DNA of 64,000 nt from Paraktedonobacter sp964250225 (lineage in GTDB: Bacteria; Chloroflexota; Ktedonobacteria; Ktedonobacterales; Ktedonobacteraceae): NCBI GenBank assembly GCA_964250225.1, contig CAXUEY010000007.1, positions 7,762-71,761 of the forward strand. Reading direction: 5' to 3'. The notes beneath the pieces were generated by a model, which saw only the letters and a list, made by a program, of their open reading frames with translations, ran no database searches and was not told the origin of the DNA. Below, piece by piece: positions 31,969-40,495 of the stretch. Numbering within the stretch: position 1 is the stretch's first letter; each line of letters starts with the position of its first letter. Position numbers and translations under genes: made by a program.

Positions 31969-33528
31969 ATGGAAAGATTACAACTCTCAACCGATTTCGA
32001 TCTCTGTTATCGCGCGCTCACGAGCCGCGATTCCCGCTTCGATGGGCGCTTCTTTGTGGCGGTCACGACGACGGGCATTTATTGTCGGCCTATCTGCCCG
32101 GCGACCACGCCGCACGCGCCGCACGTGCGTTTTTACGCGAGTGCCGCGGCTGCTGAAGCGGCGGGCTTTCGTGCCTGTCGGCGCTGTCATCCAGAGGCCA
32201 GTCCAGGCTCGCCTGATTGGAATGTGCGCGCGGACCTCGTGGCCCGCGCGCTGCGTTTGATCGCCGACGGCATCGTCGATACCGACGGAGTGGCAGGTCT
32301 CGCGCAACGTCTGGCGGTAAGCGAGCGCCATTTGCACCGCGAACTGGTGGCCGAGGTGGGAGCCGGTCCACTCGCATTAGCCCGCACCCGGCGCGCTCAG
32401 ACAGCTCGTTTGCTGATTGACCAGACGAATTTATCGCTGACCACGATTGCGTTTACGGCGGGCTTTGCTAGTATTCGCCAGTTCAACGAGAGCATGCAGG
32501 CCGCCTTTGGTTGCGCGCCCTCAGCCTTTCGGCGACGCACTCCGCCGGAGCATGGAGGTGAAGGCAAGCTCACCTTGCGTTTACAATATCGCCCGCCCTT
32601 CGACGCATCAATGCTGCTGGCCTATCTGCGCCAGCGCGCCCTGCCAGGCGTTGAGGAGGTCAGCGAGAAGAGCTATCGACGCGCGGTGGTGCTGCCACAT
32701 TCGCGTGGCATCATCGAACTGGAACCGCTGGCAAAGATGAACGCGGTGCAGTTGCGCGTACAGCTCGATACATTAAGCGATCTGAGCCTGCTCGTGCAAC
32801 GTTGCCGCCAGCTCTGCGACCTGGACGCGGTTCCCACAGCCATTGCTGAAATTCTGGGGGCCGATCCCATGCTGGCGCCCCTCGTCACGAGTCGTCCGGG
32901 TCTACGTGTGCCGGGGACGATCAACGGCTTTGAACTGGCGGTACGCGCGATCCTGGGCCAACAGGTCTCCATAGCTGGCGCGAACACCCTGGTGGGCCGC
33001 CTGATTTCTACGTTCGGAGAGCCGCTGGAGCAGCCGCACGGGACATTAACGCACTTTTTCCCGGCGCCAGAGGTGCTCGCGCAGGCGGATCTACAAGGAC
33101 TGGGCCTCACGCGCAGTCGCGCAACCACCCTGCAAGCGCTCGCTCGCGCTGTTGCCGAAGATGGCCTGCTGCTTGAACGCAGCGCTGATCGTGAACAGAC
33201 GATGGCGCAACTCCAGCATATTCCCGGCATCGGCTCATGGACCGCTGCCTATATCGCCATGCGCGCCCTGGGCGATCCCGATGCCTTGCCAGCCGCGGAC
33301 CTGGGTCTGCGTCGCGCCTTTGAGCAGCAGGGCCGAGCAGCCAGCCCCAAAATTATCGAGAGCAGCGCCGAGGCGTGGCGTCCCTGGCGCGCCTACGCCG
33401 CCCAGCATCTCTGGGCAAGTTTGCCAGTCACCCAACCAACAAAACGCACTTTACGGCAAACGGTTGTAAATGACCCCAAGAGTGAGCACCTTTTGCCCAA
33501 AAGAGCAAGCACTTGCCCTCAAGAGTGA
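31969..33528 (+). CDS. alkA: Ada methyl-sensor / AraC / AlkA DNA glycosylase fusion
   Basis: A 519-residue three-part protein. Residues 1-80 are the Ada zinc domain with C39, C43, C70 and C73, the same spacing as E. coli Ada, whose first cysteine accepts methyl groups from phosphotriesters and turns Ada into an activator. Residues about 85-185 are an AraC-type helix-turn-helix (AQRLAVSERHLHRELVAEVG, TIAFTAGFASIRQFNESMQA). From about 200 on is AlkA: an N-terminal domain, then the helix-hairpin-helix glycosylase part with HIPGIGSWTAAYIAMRAL and the catalytic Asp in PAADLGLRRAF. The last about 20 residues are encoded by a short tandem repeat (33474-33532) and look acquired. Confidence 0.92.
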   Translation: MERLQLSTDFDLCYRALTSRDSRFDGRFFVAVTTTGIYCRPICPATTPHAPHVRFYASAAAAEAAGFRACRRCHPEASPGSPDWNVRADLVARALRLIADGIVDTDGVAGLAQRLAVSERHLHRELVAEVGAGPLALARTRRAQTARLLIDQTNLSLTTIAFTAGFASIRQFNESMQAAFGCAPSAFRRRTPPEHGGEGKLTLRLQYRPPFDASMLLAYLRQRALPGVEEVSEKSYRRAVVLPHSRGIIELEPLAKMNAVQLRVQLDTLSDLSLLVQRCRQLCDLDAVPTAIAEILGADPMLAPLVTSRPGLRVPGTINGFELAVRAILGQQVSIAGANTLVGRLISTFGEPLEQPHGTLTHFFPAPEVLAQADLQGLGLTRSRATTLQALARAVAEDGLLLERSADREQTMAQLQHIPGIGSWTAAYIAMRALGDPDALPAADLGLRRAFEQQGRAASPKIIESSAEAWRPWRAYAAQHLWASLPVTQPTKRTLRQTVVNDPKSEHLLPKRASTCPQE

Positions 33529-33532
33529 GCAG
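33474..33532 (+). repeat. Imperfect tandem repeat at the 3' end of the Ada-AlkA gene
   Basis: Three imperfect units of about 20 nt built on CAAGAGTGAGCA, CAAAAGAGCAAGCACTTGCC and CAAGAGTGAGCAGG. They encode the terminal residues after TLRQTV and contain the stop codon, so the repeat appears to have replaced the original end of the gene. Confidence 0.5.
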
Positions 33533-33595
33533 GAAACCCAATCTGGATAGCCTCGCGTGGCTGTGCTGCTCAACATTCAGGGCAAAATGAACGCT

Positions 33596-33646
33596 ATTCA
33601 GCTAGCGCGCGAGGAAGTGCCGGGCCTCCTCGCGCGCTAGCTGAAT
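33596..33646. terminator. Bidirectional terminator-type hairpin
   Basis: Perfect 20-bp arms (33596-33615 and 33627-33646; ATTCAGCTAGCGCGCGAGGA) with an 11-nt loop, between the stops of the convergent Ada-AlkA and ClbS-like genes. There is no T-tract, as with the hairpin at 4819. Confidence 0.75.
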
Positions 33647-33659
33647 GCTCATAAAGTGC

Positions 33660-34166
33660 CTACTCCTTTGCGCTGCTCTGCCTCGCCAGCCAGTCGCGAA
33701 TATACTGCTCGTGCTCCTGATAGTGCCCGTTTGGTTCGCTAAGCCATGTGATAATCGTGTAACCTTCTAACCATTCGTATGGCGTCTTTAACTCCTCCTC
33801 ACTCAGCTTTTCGAGATATTCCATGACCTGTTGATGCGTTGCCTGAAATTCGGAGAGCACGTCTGCCAGCGAACGGTCCTTGTTTTGCTGGTAAACCTGC
33901 TGGTTGGTCTTGTCTCTCACTTCTTCAGTACTCTCAAGTCCTGGATCAGTCCAGCGCGTACCCTGCTCGATAGATTTCAATATTTCAAGCAGATTCAAGC
34001 GTTCCCAGAACGTGAGATGGGCAATGTGATCTTTGATCGACCAGTCGCCATTCACTCCCGGCATTTGTATCTGCTGCTCACTCAGACCTGCGATCAGCGC
34101 ATCGAAATGAGCATAGAGCGCGCGTCTCATTTCTAAAAGTTCTGCTTTGCTTTTCTGTTCCGTCAT
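33660..34166 (-). CDS. ClbS/DfsB (DinB-like) four-helix protein
   Basis: A 168-residue helical protein of the DinB superfamily. MPGVNGDWSIKDHIAHLTFWERL (about 46-68) has the W-S-x-K-D-x-I-A-H block with the first histidine of the putative metal site, and NGHYQEHEQYIRDWL near the end has the H-x3-H pair. The overall form fits ClbS/DfsB proteins, some of which are cyclopropane hydrolases protecting from colibactin; most are uncharacterised. AAGGAG precedes the ATG. It stands alone between a terminator and ftsK. Confidence 0.8.
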   Translation of the reverse strand: MTEQKSKAELLEMRRALYAHFDALIAGLSEQQIQMPGVNGDWSIKDHIAHLTFWERLNLLEILKSIEQGTRWTDPGLESTEEVRDKTNQQVYQQNKDRSLADVLSEFQATHQQVMEYLEKLSEEELKTPYEWLEGYTIITWLSEPNGHYQEHEQYIRDWLARQSSAKE

Positions 34167-34260
34167 CGTTTGATCTCCTTCTCTTATCTTTCAACTTCTT
34201 CCTTGAGTATAGCAACGAATACGGTCATCCTGTGTCCTGATTGAGACGAACTTCTAGATA

Positions 34261-37200
34261 TTACACCTCATCAGATTGGTGCTTCTGTTGCGCCTCGCGT
34301 TCTGCCTGCTTCTTGAGTGCTTCTTGACGCAGCTTCTCTTCCTCCATGATATCGGCGGCTTCGTCGGCCAGGGTGCGGCCCTCGCCGCCACCTCCGCGAT
34401 GCCTGGGCGAGGATGAACGCGTCTCCAGTACTTCGCGTGAGCGGCCTCCCCCCTCGGCTTTGCTGATAACACCGCGCTCTTCCAGCAGGTCGATCAGGCG
34501 CGCGGCCCGCGAATAGCCGACCTTCAGGCGCCGTTGTAAGAGCGAGATCGAGGCGCGTTCATACTCCTGCACGACCTGCTCGGCCTGCTCCAGCAACTCG
34601 TCTTCCAGCTCGAATTCGTCGGCAGGCTGCTCACTGACCTCCCAGCCAGGCTCGACGCTGCCGGGGATAGCAGCACCCTGGGGCTGCTCAGCGGCGTTGA
34701 CGGTCTGCGCGGCGTGTTCGGCGGCCTGCTGGTGCCAGTAGGCCACCAGGCGCTCGGCCTCTTCATCGGCCACAAACGCTCCCTGGATGCGTTCCGGCTT
34801 GCCCGCGTCCGCTGGCAGATAGAGCATGTCGCCGCGTCCCAGCAGACGTTCCGCACCACCCATGTCGATAATCGTGCGCGAGTCCACCGCCGAACTGACC
34901 ATAAACGAGATACGCGTGGGGATATTGGCTTTGATCAGACCGGTAATCACGTCCACCGAGGGGCGCTGCGTGGCCACGACCAGGTGAATGCCGGTGGCGC
35001 GGGCTAGCTGGGCCAAGCGGCAGATCAACCCCTCAACCTCTTCGGGCGCGGCCATCATCAAATCAGCCAGTTCGTCGATGATAATCACGATGGCTGGCAG
35101 ATTCTTGAGCGTCTCGTCGCCACGCGCCATACGTTCCGCGCGCATCTTGCGATAGCCGTCCAGGTTGCGCACCCCCAGTTGTGAGAAGAGCCGGTAGCGT
35201 TTCTCCATCTCCCCTATGGCGATTTTGAGCAAACCCACTACGCGCTCAACCTCGATTACAACTGGCGAGAGCAGGTGCGGGATACCGTTATACATGGAAA
35301 GCTCGACCATCTTGGGATCAACCATCAACATACGCACGTCATCGGGCGTGGCCTGCGAGATAATACTGGAAATGATTGCATTAATAGCAACTGACTTACC
35401 CGCACCTGTTGCGCCAGCAATCAACAAATGCGGCATTTTCGCCAAATCGCCTACACGAACAGCGCCTGCCACATCCTTGCCCAGGGCGACGGTGAGCTTT
35501 GATTTGTTTTTAGCGGCCTGGTACTCTTTGCTCTCCAGGATCTCGCGCAGGGTGACCAGGCGGCTATTCTTATTGGGGATCTCCACGCCCACGTAGGGTC
35601 GTCCGGGGACTGGTGCCTCCATGCGGATGGTTTTCGACTCCAGCACCAGGGCCAGGTCGTTTTGCAACGCCATGATGCGGCTGACCCGTGTGCGCGCCTC
35701 GTAGACGATATTGCCCGCCGAGTCTTTGACCGGCACGGGGCGCCCCTTCTCGTCCTCTTTCATCATGGGCTTGCCCGTGGGGCGAATGCCGAAGCGGATC
35801 ACGGTCGGGCCGATGCTGACATCTTCGGGCCGCACCTCGGCCTCCACGCGGAAGCTGCGCAGGGTATCCTGGATGGTTTTGGCCAGGCCCGTGGTATCGT
35901 CGCCCAGGATATGCAGCTTCACGTCCTCCGGGCTGTTCAGCAGCGAGCTATCCGGCTGCTTCCAGGGCGAGGAGCTTTCTGGCGTAGCGGAGCGTCGCAC
36001 GATTCTGGGCTGTTGCACGCGTTTGGGATTGGGCGCGAGCGGCTCCATCTCTTCTAGTTCCTCAGCGTCCGGGGCTGGCTGCTCTGGCAGTGGCAACTGG
36101 CGCACACCTTTGACGGCAGCCAGGTGCTCGGCCCGGTTAAGCGCCTGAGCCTCACGCGGTCCCTTCGGCACCTTCCCGATCTGCTGCTTATGCAAGTTGA
36201 TATCGTTGCGCGGGTCGTCGTCGGCGTCAAAATCATCTTCAAACTCAACAGCCGCGTCATCGGCGTCGTCAAACTCTTCGTCATCCACATCCGCGCGCGC
36301 GGGCGCTTTAGAGGCGCTGTTCTCAAGCAGGCCGTTGCCATAGCGACTGAAGCGCGGACGTTGCCCTAAAAACGGCGACGCGCTCTGAGCAGCGGCACCA
36401 GTAGTGCGCGGCTCCAGGAAGACGCGGTGCAGAAGCGTCCAGGTGGCCCGCAGATGACTCAAGGTCACCTGAAAGGTCAGCAGCGCCACAACGATCAGCA
36501 GGCCGATCAGCAGGACGTGGCCGCCGAAGCCCCAACTGAGCAGCGGCGTGGCGATCAGACCACCGATGATGCCGCCCGTGGTGTGTCCCAGCAACAACTG
36601 ACTCTCCGCCAGCAATAACGCCAGTAGCACCAGCACACCCAGCACCAGCGACCAGCGAATAAAACGAATATTGCGCATGCCCTCGATCAAATGCGCGCCA
36701 GCGAACGCAACCAGCCCCAGCGCCACCGGCAGGGCCGTCCAGCTAAAGATGCTATAGAAAAAAGTCGCCAGCGGTGCGAACAGCGGCACATGTCTCCAGA
36801 AGGTCAACGCGCCAAAGAGCACAAAAGCCAGCACCAGCAGCGCAATGCTAAAGAGCCGCTGCTGCTCATGTGGCTGCATCTCGCCCCATTTATCGCGCAT
36901 CTGGCCAATCAGGCGCGAATCTGCGGTAGCCGGCGCGGGCGTGCCTGCGAACGTGCCTTTCTTGTTCGCAGCCGCACCCTTCTTGCTGCTGGCCTGGACG
37001 CCGCTCGCGCGCCGTTTGGGGGGTGCGCTGCTGGCGCGTTGCCGCGAGCTGGCAGGCGCACCGCGCTGCTCCATGCGTGCCGTCTGGCTGGAACCGAGGC
37101 TCCCAGCCGCTTTGCTCACACGCGAAGACTTACCGGCGTCCACACCCGGCACCAGGCGCTCTCTCTTGTTCTGCTCTTTTTTCTGTCCGTTACCCGCCAT
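34261..37200 (-). CDS. ftsK: DNA translocase FtsK/SpoIIIE
   Basis: A 979-residue DNA translocase acting at the division septum. It has a basic 100-residue start, four membrane spans (about 117-247), a linker with a strongly acidic stretch (about 303-330), then the motor: alpha domain, Walker A GATGAGKS (596-603), Walker B VIIIDELADLMM and the C-terminal gamma winged helix (SLLQRRLKVGYSRAARLIDL), which reads polar KOPS/SRS motifs. Two oddities: a hydrophilic insert of about 27 residues in the alpha domain (about 477-503) and a 60-residue charged tail beyond gamma. AGAGGG upstream supports the start at 37200. Confidence 0.95.
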   Translation of the reverse strand: MAGNGQKKEQNKRERLVPGVDAGKSSRVSKAAGSLGSSQTARMEQRGAPASSRQRASSAPPKRRASGVQASSKKGAAANKKGTFAGTPAPATADSRLIGQMRDKWGEMQPHEQQRLFSIALLVLAFVLFGALTFWRHVPLFAPLATFFYSIFSWTALPVALGLVAFAGAHLIEGMRNIRFIRWSLVLGVLVLLALLLAESQLLLGHTTGGIIGGLIATPLLSWGFGGHVLLIGLLIVVALLTFQVTLSHLRATWTLLHRVFLEPRTTGAAAQSASPFLGQRPRFSRYGNGLLENSASKAPARADVDDEEFDDADDAAVEFEDDFDADDDPRNDINLHKQQIGKVPKGPREAQALNRAEHLAAVKGVRQLPLPEQPAPDAEELEEMEPLAPNPKRVQQPRIVRRSATPESSSPWKQPDSSLLNSPEDVKLHILGDDTTGLAKTIQDTLRSFRVEAEVRPEDVSIGPTVIRFGIRPTGKPMMKEDEKGRPVPVKDSAGNIVYEARTRVSRIMALQNDLALVLESKTIRMEAPVPGRPYVGVEIPNKNSRLVTLREILESKEYQAAKNKSKLTVALGKDVAGAVRVGDLAKMPHLLIAGATGAGKSVAINAIISSIISQATPDDVRMLMVDPKMVELSMYNGIPHLLSPVVIEVERVVGLLKIAIGEMEKRYRLFSQLGVRNLDGYRKMRAERMARGDETLKNLPAIVIIIDELADLMMAAPEEVEGLICRLAQLARATGIHLVVATQRPSVDVITGLIKANIPTRISFMVSSAVDSRTIIDMGGAERLLGRGDMLYLPADAGKPERIQGAFVADEEAERLVAYWHQQAAEHAAQTVNAAEQPQGAAIPGSVEPGWEVSEQPADEFELEDELLEQAEQVVQEYERASISLLQRRLKVGYSRAARLIDLLEERGVISKAEGGGRSREVLETRSSSPRHRGGGGEGRTLADEAADIMEEEKLRQEALKKQAEREAQQKHQSDEV

Positions 37201-37233
37201 ACAAAGTCCCTCTTGCACACAAAAAGCTGACAT

Positions 37234-37480
37234 ACAAAGACACCACCATGATAGCGCAAGTGTTCAAGGGAACGCAAGTGGTAGCACCGCCAGTCTTCCT
37301 AAAAAAGTGCTTTATTTCGGCAGGCAAGCAGAAAAAGATGTGTCAACTCACCGATCTCTATCGGTGGATTCACCCTTCTGGGCATAACAAGTAGTGGCCT
37401 GTTGCTGTTGCCCGCGACCACAGGCGCGTTAGCTACAGCCATGTTCTCACTCGGCATCGTGGCGACCAAAAACTGATGTT
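37234..37480. other. Intergenic region upstream of ftsK
   Basis: About 250 bases without a recognisable gene. Part of it (from about 37395) may be further decayed coding sequence of the kinase pseudogene that follows, because it reads without structure or promoter-like boxes. Confidence 0.3.
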
Positions 37481-38104
37481 TTGGATCAATCCTGGTGGAT
37501 CACCTCTCATTTGCAGTGGATGATGGCCATCCTAACCTACGAATGGCTCGCTGGTACGCGCCCGTTTGAAGGGTCTTTCACGGAGGTTTTCTCCAGAAAG
37601 CGCAAAGGCCTCTATTATCAAAGTGCCGACGGTGCCCTTGCCAGCGATCCCGCGCACCGTGCCGCAGACTGACCCGCCACCTCCTTCTAGCGCGGGCAAA
37701 CCAACCGGGCAGATCGCGAACTCCACCAGAGATTTGTCTCAGGCTACCAGAGACCTGTCGCCGGGTGAGCGCTCTACTGGTGGCCTGCTCCCACTCCCTC
37801 CAGCCATATCAGAAACACCTGCTCAATCGCCGCGCAGACTAGACTCACCCGCCGCGCCCTTGTGCTGGCCGGTGTAATTGGTGCAGGTATTTTCATCACC
37901 TGGGAGGCCGTCTCGCACCAGGCTCTTTTTGGGCATAGAGCTACCCCTTCTGGCCAGAAACCGGCTCCTACGTTTGCTCCTCACCTGCCATATACTTACC
38001 ACGGCCATACCAACACAGTGAATGCCGCGGCATGGTCGCCCGATGGCAAACGGGTAGCCTCCGCCAGTAACGATAAGACCGTCCAGGTGTGGCAAGCTCC
38101 CTAA
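37481..38104 (+). pseudogene. Decayed Ser/Thr protein kinase-WD40 gene
   Basis: Three pieces of a kinase-WD40 protein survive in two frames. The first has AILTYEWLAGTRPFEGSFTE, the end of a Hanks-type kinase lobe (Y-E-W-L-x-G-x-x-P-F). A second frame holds a Pro/Ser-rich juxtamembrane part (RDLSPGERSTGGLLPLPPAI). The third, from 37862, has a transmembrane span LAGVIGAGIFITWEAVSH and one WD40 repeat, HTNTVNAAAWSPDGKRVASA with VQVW. The N-terminal kinase lobe and all further WD40 repeats are missing. Frameshifts and deletions make it non-functional. Confidence 0.75.
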
Positions 38105-38157
38105 CAGCACCCTCCACGCAGCCCTGGCCGCCCTGCATCTTATTTTGCTCACACCCA

Positions 38158-38222
38158 TTTCCTTGACAAAAGCAACGATATGATGGATACTGGCATGTAA
38201 ATAGTTGCTTTTGTCAAGGAAA
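38158..38222 (+). promoter_or_regulatory. MarR-type operator over a sigma-70-type promoter
   Basis: A perfect 19-bp inverted repeat, TTTCCTTGACAAAAGCAAC (38158-38176) and its complement (38204-38222), with a 27-bp spacer. The left arm contains the -35 TTGACA (38163-38168), and GATACT (38186-38191) follows after 17 bp. The right arm ends with the GGAAAGGAG leading into the ribosome binding site. Binding here would block both promoter and initial transcribed region. Confidence 0.75.
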
Positions 38223-38237
38223 GGAGATGAGTATATC

Positions 38238-39164
38238 ATGACTGAACTCCCCGAAGAGAGGATTAGCGCGATTCGGCAGTTCAATCGCTTTTTCACACGG
38301 CAAATTGGTGTTTTGCGCGAGGGTCTCCTGCACAGCCCTTATACGCTCACTGAAGCACGCATCCTGTTTGAGCTGGGGCAGGGTGGCCAGGTGACGGCTA
38401 CCAGACTTGGCCGCGAACTGGGCCTCGATGCCGGCTACTTGAGTCGCATCCTGGCGCGTTTTGAACAGCAGGAACTCCTGGAAAAAGTGCGTTCTGAAAA
38501 TGATGGACGGCAGTTTCTGCTCAACCTCACCGTGGAAGGTCGCAAGGCTTTTGACCTGCTCGACCAGCGTTCACGTGACGAGGTAATGGAAATGCTGCAT
38601 GAACTGAGTGAAGAGGATCAGCAGCGTCTGTTGAAGGGCATGCAGACCATCGAAAGTGTCCTGACCAACGGCTTCAAATTTTCTGAACCTTTTGTGCTGC
38701 GTCCACATGAGCCGGGCGATATGGGATGGGTCACTCACCGGCATGGGCTGCTCTACGCGCAGGAATATGGCTGGGACGAACACTTTGAGGCCCTGGTCGC
38801 CCAGATCGTCTCAGATTTCATCACCAACTACAATCCTGCACGAGAGCGTTGCTGGATCGCGGAGATGGATGGAGAGATCGTCGGCTCGGTCTTTGTCGTG
38901 CAGAGTAGCGAGACGGTTGCCAAACTGCGCCTGCTGCTGGTCGAACCCGGAGCGCGTGGCCTGGGACTGGGTACGCGCCTGGTTGAAGAATGCATTCGCT
39001 TCGCCCGGCGGCGTGGCTACCAGAAACTAATGCTCTGGACCAATAGCGTGCTTGTGGAGGCGCGCCACATCTACGAGAAGACAGGCTTCAGGCTCGTTGA
39101 AGAGGAGGCGCACCACAGTTTCGGCCACGACCTGATTGGAGAGACATGGGAACTGCTGTTGTAA
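38238..39164 (+). CDS. MarR-type HTH / GNAT acetyltransferase fusion
   Basis: A 308-residue two-domain protein. Residues 1-145 are a MarR winged helix (LTEARILFELGQGGQVTATR, GRELGLDAGYLSRILARFEQ, then the wing SENDGRQFLLNLT). Residues about 150-308 are a GNAT N-acetyltransferase with the acetyl-CoA loop LVEPGARGLGLGTRLVEECI and TGFRLVEEEAHHSFG. This fusion is widespread; some members acetylate small molecules and sense the same ligand. It is transcribed from a promoter overlapped by a long inverted repeat, consistent with autoregulation, and the next gene starts inside its last 19 bp. AAGGAG lies 11 nt before the ATG at 38238. Confidence 0.92.
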   Translation: MTELPEERISAIRQFNRFFTRQIGVLREGLLHSPYTLTEARILFELGQGGQVTATRLGRELGLDAGYLSRILARFEQQELLEKVRSENDGRQFLLNLTVEGRKAFDLLDQRSRDEVMEMLHELSEEDQQRLLKGMQTIESVLTNGFKFSEPFVLRPHEPGDMGWVTHRHGLLYAQEYGWDEHFEALVAQIVSDFITNYNPARERCWIAEMDGEIVGSVFVVQSSETVAKLRLLLVEPGARGLGLGTRLVEECIRFARRRGYQKLMLWTNSVLVEARHIYEKTGFRLVEEEAHHSFGHDLIGETWELLL

Positions 39165-40453
39165 GAAAAGGGGCGCTGCCTCAACCTCTCCAACTCGGTT
39201 TCCTGGTTGGAGCCAATCTGCTGGCTTCTATCGCTGGCGGAAAGGTGTTGAGCGCCGCAGAAGGTGTGACAGGAATTGCAGTGCTGGGCAGTGGATCACT
39301 GCTCGCCCTCTTGCTCGGTAGTGCGCTGGGCCTGGGGTTGCTGCTCGCCTCGCGACGTTTCCTGGGACATTGGGCACTGGTTGGTCTCTCGCTTGCTACG
39401 GTGTTCAGTTCGCTCACGCTCATGGCGATCCTCTGGAGTGATAAGCTGGCCCAGCATGTGGGTACAACCATCTGGCAGGGGAGCCATCACACCCTGGCTC
39501 AACCAGAGGCGTGGCTCTTCTTCCTCGCCCTGATCGTGCGCTGCGGCCTGTGGTTCGCGGGTCGCTCTATGAGGTCAGATCGAGCTGGTTCGCTGCACCC
39601 AGCATGGCTCGCGTTTACCGAGATGGCCTACTTCCTGGGCTTCATCGTTGGCCTGCTCATCGGTCCCCTCTCCGTGGCAGGTCAGGGAAACCTCGCCAGT
39701 ACGTTGTTTTTAGACGTGCTTCTGCTGAACGTTGTGACTGCTGGCGATTTCTTTGGCGGGCGTATGGCTCCTCTTCGCTATGCAGCAGCTATGCAACAAT
39801 CTGCTGGTGAGTTGACGCCGAGCAGACCTTTTTCCTTCTGGCCCCTTACCGCAGCCTTTGGCGCCTCGACCGTGGCATGTCAGGTAGTAGTTCTGCATGT
39901 CGCGGATGTCCTGGCTCAAACGCGCCAGACCAGCTGGTCGAATCTCACGTTGGCCGCTTTTTATCTGGGGGTAGCTCTGGCGGCGGCGCTCTGCACGCGG
40001 GCACATCCAGTCCTTGAAGTGGCAAAAGCGTGGCGAGTCGGGCTTGTTATGCGAGCAGGCAGGCGCGTTGTACGTATTTCGCTGCTTCCGCTCATCATGT
40101 GTATAGGTATGCTGACGCTGGGAGGGATTGCTGGCATCGTAACCGCTACTCAGGCGGGAACGGTCCTGGCGCCCTGGTCTATGGTTGGCATCCTGGCGCT
40201 AGCCGCTGTAGGGAGTGGTGCCGGTCTCTTTGAGATGCTGGTGCTCGCATTGTTGGGGAGCCTGCGTACCAGAGGCAGCGGGTCCGTAGCCCTGGCCTTC
40301 GGGATAGTCGCAACGATTGCAGCCATCGCTCTCTTTCTGATGATGCTGGGAAATCTCCGTGTCATCGGTTGGGTCGTCACAAGCGCACTCGGTTTGGCGC
40401 TCACTGTCTGGATAGTTCGTGAGGCTTCTCATATCCAGGTGAAGAGAGGGTGA
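39146..40453 (+). CDS. Polytopic membrane protein, transporter-like
   Basis: A 435-residue protein with about twelve hydrophobic segments, for example LLALLLGSALGLGLLLASRR, MAYFLGFIVGLLIGPLSVAG and IVATIAAIALFLMMLGNLRV, consistent with an MFS-like or related transporter. No family motif is strong enough to name a substrate. Its start overlaps the upstream MarR-GNAT gene by 19 bp, so translation is probably coupled, and the pair likely forms a regulator-enzyme-exporter unit for some toxic small molecule. A long hairpin begins inside its last codons. Confidence 0.65.
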   Translation: MGTAVVRKGALPQPLQLGFLVGANLLASIAGGKVLSAAEGVTGIAVLGSGSLLALLLGSALGLGLLLASRRFLGHWALVGLSLATVFSSLTLMAILWSDKLAQHVGTTIWQGSHHTLAQPEAWLFFLALIVRCGLWFAGRSMRSDRAGSLHPAWLAFTEMAYFLGFIVGLLIGPLSVAGQGNLASTLFLDVLLLNVVTAGDFFGGRMAPLRYAAAMQQSAGELTPSRPFSFWPLTAAFGASTVACQVVVLHVADVLAQTRQTSWSNLTLAAFYLGVALAAALCTRAHPVLEVAKAWRVGLVMRAGRRVVRISLLPLIMCIGMLTLGGIAGIVTATQAGTVLAPWSMVGILALAAVGSGAGLFEMLVLALLGSLRTRGSGSVALAFGIVATIAAIALFLMMLGNLRVIGWVVTSALGLALTVWIVREASHIQVKRG

Positions 40454-40490
40454 GCCACATTTGCTCAACCTCTCATAACCTGGATATGAG
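40428..40490. terminator. Long bidirectional terminator hairpin
   Basis: Outer arms CTCATATCCAGGT (40428-40440) and ACCTGGATATGAG (40478-40490) are perfect; inner arms GAGAGGGTGAGC (40444-40455) and GCTCAACCTCTC (40463-40474) pair with one mismatch around the loop CACATTT. It lies between two convergent genes and ends 6 bp from the rnj stop codon; its left arm lies inside the membrane-protein gene. Confidence 0.85.
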
Positions 40491-40495
40491 AGGGA

